Source: Allantophomopsis cytisporea
Lineage: Eukaryota; Ascomycota; Leotiomycetes; Phacidiales; Phacidiaceae
DNA length: 64,000 nt
Direction: 5' to 3'
NCBI GenBank assembly: GCA_024752435.1
Contig: CP103029.1
Location: 1,736,001-1,800,000, forward strand
Below the pieces are notes generated by a model, which was not told the DNA's origin, did no database searches, and worked only from the letters and a program-made list of their open reading frames with translations. How positions within the stretch are numbered: the first letter of the stretch is position 1; each line of letters begins with the position of its first letter. Positions 10,538 through 22,900 of this stretch are shown here, piece after piece. The position numbers were made by a program, and so were the translations under genes.

Positions 10538-12978
10538 TCATTTCTTTCCACCGAACTTTTTCCCAGGCTTCTTACCTCCCTTCTCTTTTTTCTTTCCCTT
10601 CTCCTTCAATAGCGCACCCTTCCCATCTCTCTCTGCACGTCCCTTCTTCCACACCTTCTCCGCGCCATCTCTAATATCTCTATTGTCAAGCTTCTTCTTA
10701 TCCTTGTTACTCAGCTTGCCCTTCTTCCCCTTAAGCACGCTCTCAACACCGTTCAGCTCAGCACGTCCACTCTTTTTAGCCTCTCTCTTAGCAGCCTCAC
10801 TCTCGAACCATGTTCGCTTAGGTCTTCCCTTGATCTCGTCCTCGTGCACAATAATGTTCTCTCCACGCTTGACCTGCATCTCTGCTTGTGCGAGCTGCTT
10901 GTCTTCCTTCTCCTCTATAAGAATCTCTTCAATTTCGTCGGCCATATCCTCAACCTTCTGGGCCCACTCGTCTGCTTCAGAGGACTCGACAACACGAGAT
11001 GCAATCTTGGCTCCTTGTGCACGTCCGGACTTCACGGCTTGCTTGACAACCTTGCGATCTGGCTCAGCAGCAAGAGTACACGCGCGACCAGTACGTCCAG
11101 CACGAGCGGTACGTCCTACTCTGTGGAGGTAGATTTCGTGGGATTGTGGTGCTTCGTAGTTGATGACCGTATCAACGCCCTTGATATCGAGACCACGAGA
11201 GGCAAGATCGGTGGCGAGAAGGAAGGAGACTCTACCATCACGGAAAGCTTCCACACTGGTGATACGCTGGGACTTACGTTAGTACAATGTTCCAGGATTT
11301 TCGACATGGGGGTTTAGCTTGCCTGTTCTTGACTCATACTACCGTGGAGTTCGGCAGCCTTGAGGTTTGATAAACCAAAGATAATTCTTGCTCTATGTGC
11401 CTCCTTCTTTTGTCTGAAAAATACAATGACTCTGTCAGTATAAACATTTGCGCACAAGTATAGCAAGTAGCCCATTCTCTTCGTCTCTCTGCCAGGGCGT
11501 AATCTGACGAACTCTTGCACCAAAGTACCGACGGTCTTCTTTTGGTTGTCGACCATAAGACGCACAGGTCTGTTGAGACCAATCTTGATAAGCTTATCAA
11601 CGGAACTCGTCATGGTAGCAGAGAACAACATAGTCTGTCTGCTCTTTGGAATAGTTGTTAAAATCTCGTTCAACTCGTCCGCGAATCCATCTTCCAACAT
11701 CCTATCAGCTTCATCAAGCACCAAAATTTCGAGGGTATCAACTGTGAAACTTGGAGAGTTGCGCATATGATCAATGAAACGACCAGGAGTGGCAATGATG
11801 ACATCTGGGCGAAGACGAAGCTCGGCTTCTTGTACTTTAAGAGAAAGACCACCAACTGCCAAACAGAATTTAATATCAGTGTAGGAAGCGAGCTTGGTTG
11901 CAACGGCGTGACATTGAATCGCCAACTCACGAGTTGGCATGAGAATAACGACACGACTGGTTGGGACCTTCTTTGGGCGGTAGAGTAAACGTTCGAGAAT
12001 AGGAACGATGAATGCTGCAGTCTTTCCGGAACCAGTAACAGCTCCTCCGACAACATCCTTTCCGAGGAGAGCGACTGGAATGGCCTTTGCTTGAATTGGT
12101 GTTGGCTGAGAGAACCCGACAGCAGCAAGACCTCTGTGGATAGGACGAGACAACGACATGTGCTGGAATGTAGCTGAGTTCTTTTCTTGAGCGTCCTTGG
12201 ACAACTTTTCCTCAGGCGCGAAGAAAGCCTCACGCTTCATGACTTCCTGTGCATCTTCCTCCTCATCATCGGAATCAGCATCAGATGCAATATCATCTGG
12301 ATGTGGAACAGCGGAGGCTACAGACTCGTCGTCAGAATCAGCATCCTCATCGGATCCTTCACCATCCTCGCTTCCCTCTTTCTCGGAGTCCTTCTCATCT
12401 CCAGATTCTTCCTCGTCGCTGCCAACGCCCATACCGAAACCATCTTCAGCCATGAACTCATCTCCATCACTTTCAAGGTCCACCTCCATTTCATCAGCAT
12501 CGATCTCAGCCTCTCCTTCACTATCCTCATCTTCACTCTCCTCCTTCTCAGCTTTCTTTGGAGCTCCACCTTTTTTCTCTCTCCTTCGTGCAATGATCTC
12601 GTCAATATCGACCGCACGCTTGTCTCCACCTTGCCTTCCCTTCGCAGCATCGAATCCCCAGCCCTCAAATTCTTCCATAGCCTCGTTCGCGCCATCAGCT
12701 TCTAATTGGAATTCGAAATCAGAGTCCATAGCTCCATCATCCTCCTCTTTGGCACCCCAGATGCCCTCAGCCTCCTTCTCAGCCTCATCCTTGGCCTTCT
12801 TGTTCTTCTTGGACTTTTTCGAGTCGCCGTTAGCTTTTGCTTCGGCTTCTTCGCGTTTGCGCTTCTTGTTCGATATTGGCTCTTCGGGAAGTTCTTCTTC
12901 AACACCAAGATCGTCCTCGTTGTCGGACAGTGTGAGGACGAAGTCGTCCTCCGCTTGGCGTTTTGATGATGGCGCCAT
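10538..12978 (-). CDS. DRS1: ATP-dependent DEAD-box RNA helicase Drs1
   Basis: Exons 12978-11323 and 11266-10538 encode 794 residues. This nucleolar helicase acts in 27S pre-rRNA processing and 60S subunit assembly in yeast. The N-terminus (to about 250) is acidic and lysine-rich low-complexity sequence, as in Drs1. The core shows the Q motif (GFSQPTPIQ, about 288-296), motif I AVTGSGKT (about 313-320), Ia PTRELAIQ, Ib ATPGR, II DEAD (422-425), III SAT (about 454), V ATDLASRGLDI and VI HRVGRTARAGRTG. A basic tail ends in KKPGKKFGGKK. The start is the ATG giving MAPSSKRQ; the frame runs further upstream only from a TTG. The intron joins SQEQ to RITSVEAF and has donor GCAAGC, not GT, with a TACTAAC branch site and acceptor CCCAG, so it is read as a GC-AG intron of 56 nt. 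Confidence 0.95.
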
Positions 12979-13881
12979 TGTGTGTGAGGGCAAATTTTGT
13001 AGAGATTATGTCTGCCACAAAAATTGTTGTCAACCTTGCGGATTTTGGCGATGAGAAGGTAATTTCTCGCTTTCTGCCGCGGAAGAATGAAGATAATTGA
13101 CCGTTACCGCCTTTTATTTACTGTTTTTGGATTAGTACACAATTCAATTACTATTAGTGGGTTCTCGTAAAGAAGCAACTTTAAACATTCGTAAATTATT
13201 ATTACTTTTCTGAAGCTAAATCACTTTTTTGCATAGCAGTATTTTGAGTTATTCATCACTTTTGCAAGTTTCAAGTCAAAGTGAAAATTTCATTGGTTCT
13301 CTGAAATAAATTATCCACTTGATTTTCGAAATCTCTCAAGCCCTTGGACCTTAAAATGCGATTGTTGCAATGCTGACAACGCAAGAGGCATTTCCCACAG
13401 AAACTCAGCAAAGAGGAAATCAGGTGACAAACGTAAGATGGTGAGATGCATACGACGCTTGTCCAAGATCACTAGGTGAGGAGAAAGAAATAAATGCAGA
13501 TGATGTCAAACCGCAAGATCCAACGCAGCAGTGCTAGCGCAAACATACCATGATAGCATTATCGTCCTGTTCCTACTGAAATACATAGGACTAGTCATTT
13601 CAGGCGACAATGAACAGGGAACAGCTCAGAACTACGAGCAAATTCGACCAGGAACAAAAGCGTATCTGTGAGCCAGCATAATATGAGAGCCGTTGGATCG
13701 TAGTATTCAAGGTGTGTTCAAAGGAAAGGTTGAGTGAAAGAAGAGAAAGCGACACGGGGGATATAAGCCATCTAAAAGTGGCAAACAAATTAACAAAGAT
13801 CCGGCATTTTGAGAAAGCATTTCTTCTGACGCAGTTCCTAGGAGAAGACCATTGGAAGATCGAAATCCAAGCGGTGAGCCC
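12979..13881. other. Region between drs1 and the GNAT gene
   Basis: This AT-rich stretch contains the drs1 promoter (left) and the 3' flank of the next minus-strand gene (right). No coding region is supported. Confidence 0.5.
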
Positions 13882-16800
13882 TTAAGGAATGATTGAGAAA
13901 AAGCTATAGTGGTCCATATAACGCTGGAGGAGAGCAACGCTCAGGAATTGTGCCTCTTCCATACCACGGGCCTTGGTGCGTGCAACACCTTCCAAGTTGG
14001 CAACTCGCATGAACCTGAAATGGTTGCGTAACCAGTCTTCCAAACGCTCCTGGCCAGCCTTGTTCGATTCGCGATATGGCATCTCCATCATAAGCTGATG
14101 GTAAACTTTCTTGCCACCACCACCTGGAACATAAGGGGCCTGCTTCGGGGCAACAAATGGGCACAGACCTTGTGATATGTAGCCTCTGGTCGTGATCTCA
14201 AGAAGGCGATCCAAGAGGTTGTAACCAACGCCCTTTCTTGTGTGTGCTGAGTCAACGTAGAGGTTGACCTTACCTGTGTGGCGAGAGCGACCTTTGGTGG
14301 CTCCCATAATTCCTACTGCCCACTCTTCTGTCCACGCAAAACCGATGACTTTCTCTGATTTTCTCTGGTCCTTCTTGGTTGGGGGGTAAGCATTGATAGC
14401 CACAATGAAAGGAAGATAAGAGCCTTGGCAGTCAGCGTAAACTTGTTCAAAGTTACCGAGTTTAACCTCGACTTGGTCTTCTGGGATATCAGAGTTCATG
14501 ATATAGTGGTTGTAGATTTGAGCGACTTGAGCGAGATCCTTTTTGGCTGTTGGACGAATATAGAGAGGCAGCTTTGAGTGGACTCCAACAGACTCAAAGG
14601 GAACTCCTTCATCTTGGGTTAGATTAGCTTGAGGGCCCGTCAGCTGAGCTTCATTGTAGCGTGCGGAGATGCCGGACTGTCTGATGATGCGGCTTCTTTT
14701 AGCACGTCTTGAAATGTATTCAGCGACCCTAGAGTCCGTACAATCGCTAAACTGGCGAACGGTATTTTCAGAAACGGGATCTGTTTTCATTGTTAGCTTA
14801 GCCTTTATGCTGAATCGAAGATATGGGGTGGAGTTTTGACTTACTTGGATTACATAAAGGAGTATCGATTTTGAAGAATTGGTTGTACCATCCGTAATTT
14901 CCGTCTCTGAAGGCACGGTCGGCTGTGTTGAGACAAACTGGACGCATATCGCGGAGGCCGTTAGCCCATTGTCTGATGTACTCATTGACATGAGCATCCT
15001 CGAATTCAGGACGGTCATGCCAGTCTCGGTACTCAGGACCCCAAGTACCATCCCAGTGGACCTCGATCTGCTCCGCAATATCGTAAAGGCGACCACGGGG
15101 GTCGCGTTCAGAGATGTCTTCAACACCTGAGTTACTAACAACTGATCTCTCACCAAACTCAGCTGGAGCCGTACCGTACGCTTGCTGCAAAGCTTCTTTA
15201 GTTAATGGCTCTGCTTTGTGATCAAGTTCAGTTTGAGTAGGAAGGTTAATTTGTTGGCAGCCACTGTGTGCATCTGAATCGGATTTTTGAGAAGTGCTAT
15301 TCTGACCCAGACTTCCTAGGTCCTTCTTTGAGGGAAGGTTCTGTTGAGTTTGGTTGGTTTTATGCGCCGAGGGATTTGATACGTTGCTGCTATTATAAGG
15401 ATCTACCACCATATTTGCAATGCCCTCCATCATCTCTTTGTGATGTAGAAGAATCTCATCATGAGTATACTTCTTTGGCATAGTACTCATGTCAACCTCG
15501 GACTGTCCGACACTTCGCTTAACATCCGAGTTATATCTTTCTCGTCCTAGAACCTCAGCGCGTGGGCTCTGGCTCACTGGCCAAAGAACCTGAGTTGCTT
15601 CATGTTGGTGAGTAGGAGCAGCCAGTTTGAAAGCTACTTGGGAAGGAAGTTCTGCAGGTCTCTCGTGAGGAAAAAGTTTCCGACCAGTGACCTGTACACC
15701 AGGAACAGTGACTGCTGCGACTCCAGATGAATTAACAGCTACTTTGTTTTGCTGCTTGTCATCTTCGTTTTCCTTGCTGGCGGATCCTGCGTATGGCTTC
15801 GGAGCATCAATGTTTTTTCCACCAAGTGACTGTTGACTCCACATAGCAGCGGGCGAACTTGGTTGCTTAGCTGCAATTCTGATTCGCTCGTTCTTTAATC
15901 TCTCGGCATCGTAAGTATTGGCCTCGTGCTTGAGATAACCTATCTTCTCTTTGTGGAGTGGCTGCTGTGTCCAACCTGCGGTTGGAATATTTGGCTGAGG
16001 ATCTGATGCCGTAACTGGTACTGATGAGATGTGAGGAGCAACCTTAGGGACTACACTTCCGTCCATTGTATTGGTAGATTCTGGAGGAGACAGAGCAACC
16101 TCTGTGGCAACTAATGGTTCGACAACAGATGCAGTAGCCATAATTGAAGGCTGGGTTGGTGCTTGAGTTGGGGGACGAAGATGAGGTGGAACATATCCAG
16201 GCAGGGGAGCCCATCGCTCAACAGGACCAGCGGCATGTGGTGGTTTAGCAGTTGTTGGTACAGCAACAACACCTCGGGACTGGGCCGGTTCTTGGGTCGG
16301 AGGACGAAGATGAGGTGGAATATATCCAGGCGGGGGAGCCCATCGTTCAGTAGAACCTGCTGCATGCGAAGCTCCAACCATTGGCACCCCCATTGAGTGT
16401 CTGTAATGAAACTTGTACTTGCACTGCTGTGTTGATGTACTTCCGGTATTGCTTACTCCCGAGTCTGTCTTTGTGTCTTGAAGTTGTACACAATTTGGTA
16501 AGGCAGTAGTTTGCATAGTGCTGTCTGGTTTTGGTTGCTCTGGTAGCCTTGTTGGGTCTGGCTGCTTTCCTTTTGTAATACCAAGATGGTGACGAACAAT
16601 GCTCTCAGTTGAACGAACAGTTTGTTGGTTCTTTGTGGTTGACAGGTTCGGCTTTCGCAAGTGTGGTGGGATATCACTAGTCAACTGAACAGGTCCACCC
16701 TCCGTGGCTTGTAGCTCTTTAACGTGGATAGAAGCCTTAGATAGCGCGGACTTGGAAGGAATAGCTATATTGAACATCAGCTTAATGCAAAAGGTGAATG

Positions 16801-17374
16801 TGAGAAACTTACATGTAGCGTGCGTGCTGGTAGGTCTTTGAGAGCCCCAACTTTGACTGATTACGGTTTGGTTCATGGCAAACGTATCGCTTGATATTGA
16901 ATTCAAACTCCAGGAGGAGGGAGAAGATGCTAATGGAAGGTATCGCGAAGATGATGTCAGGATTCTGGTGTCTTTGATTGGTGGTAACGTAAAGTTGACC
17001 TTTGGCTTAAATTCTGGTGAATTCGCACGCAGCTGCTTTGGCTTGAAACCTGGAGTGAAACTGTGAATCTGATTACTGGTGCTCCATTTGTCTTTGTTTG
17101 GAACTCTGACTGAACCTCCCAAACCAGATCTCTTCTTTTCTAAAGAAGTCACAGGTGGTTTGTTGTTGCCTTTGGAGGAAGTATCCGGCTTGTCAGCCCA
17201 AATGGAATCTTGCAGACCAGAGTTACCCTTCTTTGCTGCAAGCTCGAAGAGGGCTTTTGCAAGGAGGTCGTTTGCTTCATAGACTTGTTGAAGTTGTCTA
17301 TCTTCTCCACCACTGAAATAATTATTAATGAGGCAAAGTATGGGGAATGAAGATGCTTACGGAAACGTTGCCAT
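13882..17374 (-). CDS. GNAT-domain protein with repeated (Y)IPPHLR motifs
   Basis: Exons 17374-17361 (only 14 nt), 17312-16813, 16764-14845 and 14780-13882 sum to exactly 1111 codons (1110 residues). The start MATFP is reached by splicing GTAAGC...TTTCAG. The N-terminal 800 residues are largely disordered and Pro/Ser/Gln-rich. They contain IPPHLR (about 203), YIPPHLRPP (about 319) and YVPPHLRPP (about 362); the last two lie within two near-identical blocks preceded by ERWAP.PGY. YIPPHLR is known as the eIF4E-contacting motif of DDX3/Ded1-type helicases. The C-terminus (about 884-1110) is a GNAT N-acetyltransferase fold beginning LYIRPTAKKDL. Its acetyl-CoA loop reads TRKGVG (about 992-997), with T where R/Q is usual. 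The substrate is unknown. I know this only as a fungal GNAT protein; a link to translation is inference. Confidence 0.8.
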
Positions 17375-18427
17375 ATTTGATGGTTCGCTCAATATTTTCG
17401 GACGCCTATTGTATTGTGAGAATGATCCGAATATACGTCGAAGTTCAGGTTGATGAGTGCGTGAAGTGTAGGTGAACGCAGGTAAGATGTCATCAATGAA
17501 GCAATCGCTTTCATGAAGACAGACGGTCGAATAAATGATTTGTGTGTATGTGGTATGCGAAAGTTTCGTAGTGCAGAAGGAACATGTATCAACCTCGATT
17601 GACACAAGGATATCAAAAGAATATGTAAAAGGAAGGGTCTTGGATTTTGATCAGAGAAAGTTATGTGATTTTGGATTGATGGCTGAACACTCTGCTGATA
17701 TGGAAATGTGAGCAAACCTGAATGTGTACCACCTGAAAGTGAACGGCTCGATTCTTATGTAAACAATATGGGTTTTCAGGTAGAATAATGACAGGTTTAC
17801 CTAGTCTTCAAGAATAATGATATGCTTTAATCCTATTGCCTATTTATAACATTTTCATACTCTACCTATAATCAGCTATTCAATTTCATCAAAAGCACAC
17901 TTATAGTTGGAACATAAGTTCAGATGGTTACCACCTCTTTGAGAAACAAGACAAAGGAGAAACAGCCCAAAGTTAAATTCAGCCATCAGTTTAGTCCACA
18001 GATATCTATGATGTATTTTATAAAGACAGGTAGTAGCCCCTTCGAAATAGGGAGCTCATCGTATATAAGTAGATAGTGTTGAATGAAATTGTAGCACAAT
18101 CACAAAGATCGGCATTCGAAAAATAAAAACCAATATCAATTCAAGTATATAGCATTGTTCTCCGTAATCTACCCCCTCCAACTGATGCAGAGGTTCCAAC
18201 AAATAGGTAGGTAACATACTGCTAAAATATAGGAGGTTGTCAAGATGACCACGTGACTTCAAGCGGCTGAGTTGGCCCTGAAAGCGGCCGTGTATGCAGC
18301 CAATCCTTACCCGCTGCTTTTATGGACTATTGGACTATTGGGACTTCGCTAATAGCAGAACATTGATAGCTCCAGATTCAGCAAGAGGGAACATACTCGG
18401 ACCTTTCAGAAACTCGACAATCTCAAT
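17375..18427. other. Divergent intergenic region between the GNAT and Arl2 genes
   Basis: About 1.05 kb separates two divergently transcribed genes and should hold both promoters. Minus-strand frames between 17389 and 17715 have no family signature and probably lie in the GNAT gene's leader. Confidence 0.5.
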
Positions 18428-19287
18428 ATGTTATCTATCTTGCGAAAGGCACGTCTGAAGGATAAGGAGATGCGTATATTGATGCTGTGAGCTTTGTCCT
18501 GAAAGTAGTAGGTTGAGCTGTGCTGAATCTTGAATAGTGGCCTCGACAATGCTGGAAAGACTACCATTGTGAAAAGCATCATGAATGAAGATATAAATAC
18601 AGTCAGTCCAACTCTAGGCTTCATCATCAAGACCATCGATTATGAAGGGTATGTTGTAACTCTGTAAAGTCCATGACAAGGATTTGATTTGCTGACATGA
18701 TGGAAAGATACAAACTCAATATCTGTGAGTGCCTAGGAGATCTGACAACCTGGTAAACACATGGCCCCTTAACTCACAGTCTATAGGGGATGTTGGAGGA
18801 CAGAAGACTCTACGATCGTACTGGCGCAACTATTTCGAGAAGACAGATGCATTGATCTGGGTAGTAGATGCGACTGACCGTCTTCGCATTGAGGACTGCC
18901 GAGAAGAGCTTCATGGTCTCTTACAAGAAGAGGTTTGCAGCACTACTAGCTTTGTGACGCGTTCCTGAGAACTAATGACACCGTGCTGAACAGAGACTAT
19001 CCGGAGCAAGTTTGTTAGTGTTTGCCAACAAGACAGACGTTAACGGTTGTATGGACGAAGCGGAGATTCAAGAGGTACGTTAGTAAGAGCCCCAGCTCTT
19101 GGTTCCTGAGGTTCACAGAATTTTGACAGACGAACCGCTAACTGGCTTCCTGCAGGGCCTACAATTGGACGCTATCCGCACACATAAGTGGCATATTCTC
19201 CGCTGTAGTGCTGTCACTGGAACCAACCTCAAGGAAGGCCTTGCTTGGGTTGTACAAGATGCGAAGGCCAGACTCTTTCTGTACTAA
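18428..19287 (+). CDS. ARL2: Arl2-type small GTPase (ADP-ribosylation factor-like)
   Basis: Six exons (18428-18486, 18538-18648, 18708-18724, 18787-18932, 18994-19074, 19156-19287) give 181 residues, the usual length for Arl2 (184 in human). Motifs are G1 GLDNAGKT (21-28), SPTLGF switch I, G3 WDVGGQ (63-68, with the catalytic Gln68), G4 NKTD (123-126; usually NKQD in Arl2) and G5 SAVTG (156-160). The N-terminus MLSILRKAR lacks Gly2, so there is no myristoylation, as in Arl2. Arl2/Cin4/Alp41 proteins regulate tubulin-folding cofactor D and hence microtubules. All five introns (51-81 nt) have GT-AG ends and keep the frame. The third exon is only 17 nt and encodes part of the conserved KLNIWDVGG strand. 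Confidence 0.92.
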
Positions 19288-19981
19288 CTCAACATTTCCA
19301 TTGCAGCTTGAGCACGACAAAATACGAAGACTCCTTACATCAGACCTGAGCCTTACGTAGGAACTGGGCATGAAAAAGCTGCCTCTAGCCTCAATCAGCT
19401 GAGGAAGTGTATGTACGTACATCAAAACATCATAACAAGGCATTCAGCCGCTGGGGCAACGTTGTTGTCTAGTTGACACTGCATTCATTCACTTAAACTG
19501 GGGCAGCTGGTCCAGATATGACATAAAGTATCAGGCTTACAACTTACAAGAAATCAATAAAACTATCTGAGGTCAATTCAACGATATTGAAACCACTTGA
19601 GTCCACCATCTGATATCTTTTTTTGTTCAGATGCACTCTAATCTGGAGGGAGATCTGCACAGGGTGGCCTATCGGAAGGTCGCAGCCACGAAGGAGATTT
19701 AGCAATGATGGGCATGGCATATGTACCTTAAACCAAGGAAGTTTCGACCACCAAATTAGAGTAATGACAACCGAACATGACCTTGAAATGACTATCTGGG
19801 ATCACCACCTTCAGGCTTCGAGTGACTTGTCCGCGCCTTGTATTGTCTTGCATAACCTCAACCACCTAACGTCCTTAGTAGCCAGACTCCACCGGGTACG
19901 GCAGCGTCTTGTGCTGCGTTTGCCGTATAGTTTGTAAACAAATAGCATCGAATCAACTCCATTTACCTTTCTCTCACCAAC
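19288..19981. other. Intergenic between Arl2 and the gelsolin-repeat gene
   Basis: No gene is seen. A plus-strand frame at 19623-19937 shows no domain. This should contain the Arl2 3' end and the promoter and leader of the next gene. Confidence 0.5.
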
Positions 19982-22900
19982 ATGTCGTCCTATTTCCCAG
20001 ATCCTAAAGGTGTGTCTGCATCGGAAGACGTCAACGACTTCCTGCAGCGCATAAAACAATTGGGTGAATCAAGGGTTACTGAGGACCTTGAACGCAGCAA
20101 AAAGCTCGAGGAAGATATTGCACAGAGTAAGAAAGAAAGACAAGCTCGCCGTGCAGGTTAGTAACAACCCCTTGACGCGCTGATGAGTTCAATTGCGCGT
20201 TGCTAGTATATTGTTTATGTTTGCTGATAATGAAATCACAACAGAGCGCGCCAGATCAATATCACCAGCCAAAAGTTCCCCGGCGAATACCCCACCAACT
20301 CTCAAATCGGCTGCGCGACGATCACCCGAATCGTCCCCCAGAACAATAGCACCTTCAAGCGCCACAACTTTCCTCTCGTCACTCGAAGCCTCGAAAAAAG
20401 TGGAAGCACCAGCGACAACATCCTCGGGCTTGAAGCCGAGTCCAGACTTCATCGCGCGTAAAAATCCCATTGATGAAGCTATGGACCGTCTCAACGGTTC
20501 CAATTATGATTCAGGAGATGGTACCATGGATGAGAGCCCAATGAAAGAGAACGCACCACCGTTGAAGAGAAGTACGAATGCGAGCGATACATTCGATAAC
20601 TTACCAAAACAAAATACACCAATCCAAGCATCACCTTCGTCCGCCATACCGTCTCGCAACTCACCGCTCTCCTGGCAGCGTCGCCCAACATCACAAGCAT
20701 CAGACCGACCAAAGAGCCGGCCTCTATCCCATTTTGCTACAGAAAACGCAGCTCGTTCTCCTCGGGCTACACCAGATCGCGGATCTACTCCGGTCGATGA
20801 GGTCAGCTTGTCTCGAAATCAGATCGCACAATCATTAGCATCCAAGGATCCTACCTGGTTTCGACAAACAGCGGATCGCGGTATCGCATCAGCAGCATAC
20901 AGAAGAAACCAGGTGGAAGACGACAACGTAGCCGATATGAGCTCTTCAGTTGGCCGAGCTCAGCTACCTGGTATGTCTGGACGACCTGACGTTGCAGGCC
21001 GCACGAGTCCACCAAGCTCCGGAATGGGATCCCCTATACCACTTACAGCGGCACAGCGTTTGGACCCACCTTCTAACACAACATCTACAACAGAGGATAG
21101 TCAAGGTAGCTTTGCAAAGAGCATGGCAATGTCTCCATCACAAGGCCGCATTTCACCTGAAAGAGTGGATAGGCCAGTCTCACCAACAAAGGGCATGGGT
21201 GGGTTTGTACAAAGTGCAATGATGAAACGCACCGATAGCGTCAACAAGAGATGGAGTGTGCAATCACCACCGAATCTCAGCCGAAGCAATTCAATAGCGC
21301 CTTCTAGCAATAGAAATAGCATATATGATGTGAGTGCTGCGTTGATAAGCCCAACGCGTCCAACCAGCAGCAGTAGAGAAAGCCCTGCTCGGTCTCCCTC
21401 AAGACCTACCTCAAGCCATAGCCATGCTCCTACTGCTCAAGAGCTCGATCACCCTGTCCGCATTTCGACACCTGTGAGAGACCAAGAATCTTCGGCTTCA
21501 AGACCCTCAAGTCCAAGTAGGATATCGGATTCACGAAGATGGAGTCCTACGAAGTCAAGCTGGCTTGAAAGTGCACTCAACAAACCAGATTCGCCGAAGC
21601 CGAAACCTACACCTCCACTATCTCAACCATCGTGGATGGCAGATTTGCAAAAATCGAAACAAAATGGTGGCTCCGACACGGCAAGACCTCCCACTTCAGG
21701 ACACAAGCATCAAGTGAGCATCGGTGGTCTCATGAGATCCCCACCACCCGGAGGTCATACTCGGCCACTCAGCATAAGTGGTTTACCACCTGGATTCAGT
21801 CCCGGGCCCGTGTCCAAAGGCCGCAATGAGAGCATTGGTGGTCAGGATAATGGCAATAAAGTTTTGTCTCAATCTAATACGGAGCCAAAGAGTCCTCCGC
21901 CAGTAACCACGAAGCCATCTTTCAAAAAAGAACCAGAAGCAATTTCCTTAAAGACGTCGACTTCTGAAGACCTGGACCAGCCACCTATTGCCTCCAAGCC
22001 AAAGCCTGAAGCCCCGCCAAAGAAGGATTTCGGAACATTTAAAGCTCGCCAGCAAACACCCGAATCACAAAAGGATGAGCCCGAATTCAAGAACGTTTTC
22101 GGGAAATTGAAGTCAACGAAGACGCAAAACTATGTTGCACCTGATGAGCTAAAAGACAACATTTTACGTGGAAAGGCAGGACTCGCCATCACTGGTGGGC
22201 CTAAGAAGACCGAGCGCAAAGATGAGTTCAAGGAGGCCATTCTACACAAGAAAGAGGAGTTCAAGGCTGTTCAAAGCGAGGGCAAAGGTGTAACACGAGC
22301 CGCCAGAAGTGATAGTAAAGCAGATCAGCCTGTGCCTGAAGCCATTGCACGTAGGAGGACGCTCAGCAGAGCTAACAATGTCTTGCCGTCCGCGAATTCG
22401 GTGCAGAAGGAAAACACTCCACAGATACCAGAAGCTTTGCTCAAACAGCGCGTAATACATGAAGTTCCCAAACCATCCATACCAAAGGAAACAAGCGCTC
22501 CAGGTAGGACACAGGGCAAGGACACACCAGACGGCAAACTCGCTGAGCGATTCAACCCAGCTCTTGCTAGTCTTCTCGCGCGTGGACCACCGTCCATGGC
22601 AAGCGAAACCTCTCGTGCAACAAGCTCTGCATCAACCAACCGAACTGTGAGCCATAGTACCTCAACAACAGATCCCGAAGTTCCTGCAACTGGACCTCAG
22701 TTAACACACATGACAAAAGCACGTGCTCGTGGTCCTCGAAGAAAGGCACCTACTTCGGTGAAACCAGCTGCCGAGTCGCCTAAGGAAGCATCTTTCACTA
22801 CCACTACCTGCCAGCCAATCAAGCCTGGGCCGAAGGAGGATCCGATCCAGAACGAAGTTATCAAGGAAGAGTCAAAGCCTCAACCCAAGCTTGAATCAAA

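Noticed and set aside
12197..13054. 285-codon plus-strand Ser-rich frame
   Set aside because: It is the antisense shadow of the acidic Asp/Glu/Ser-rich N-terminus of Drs1.
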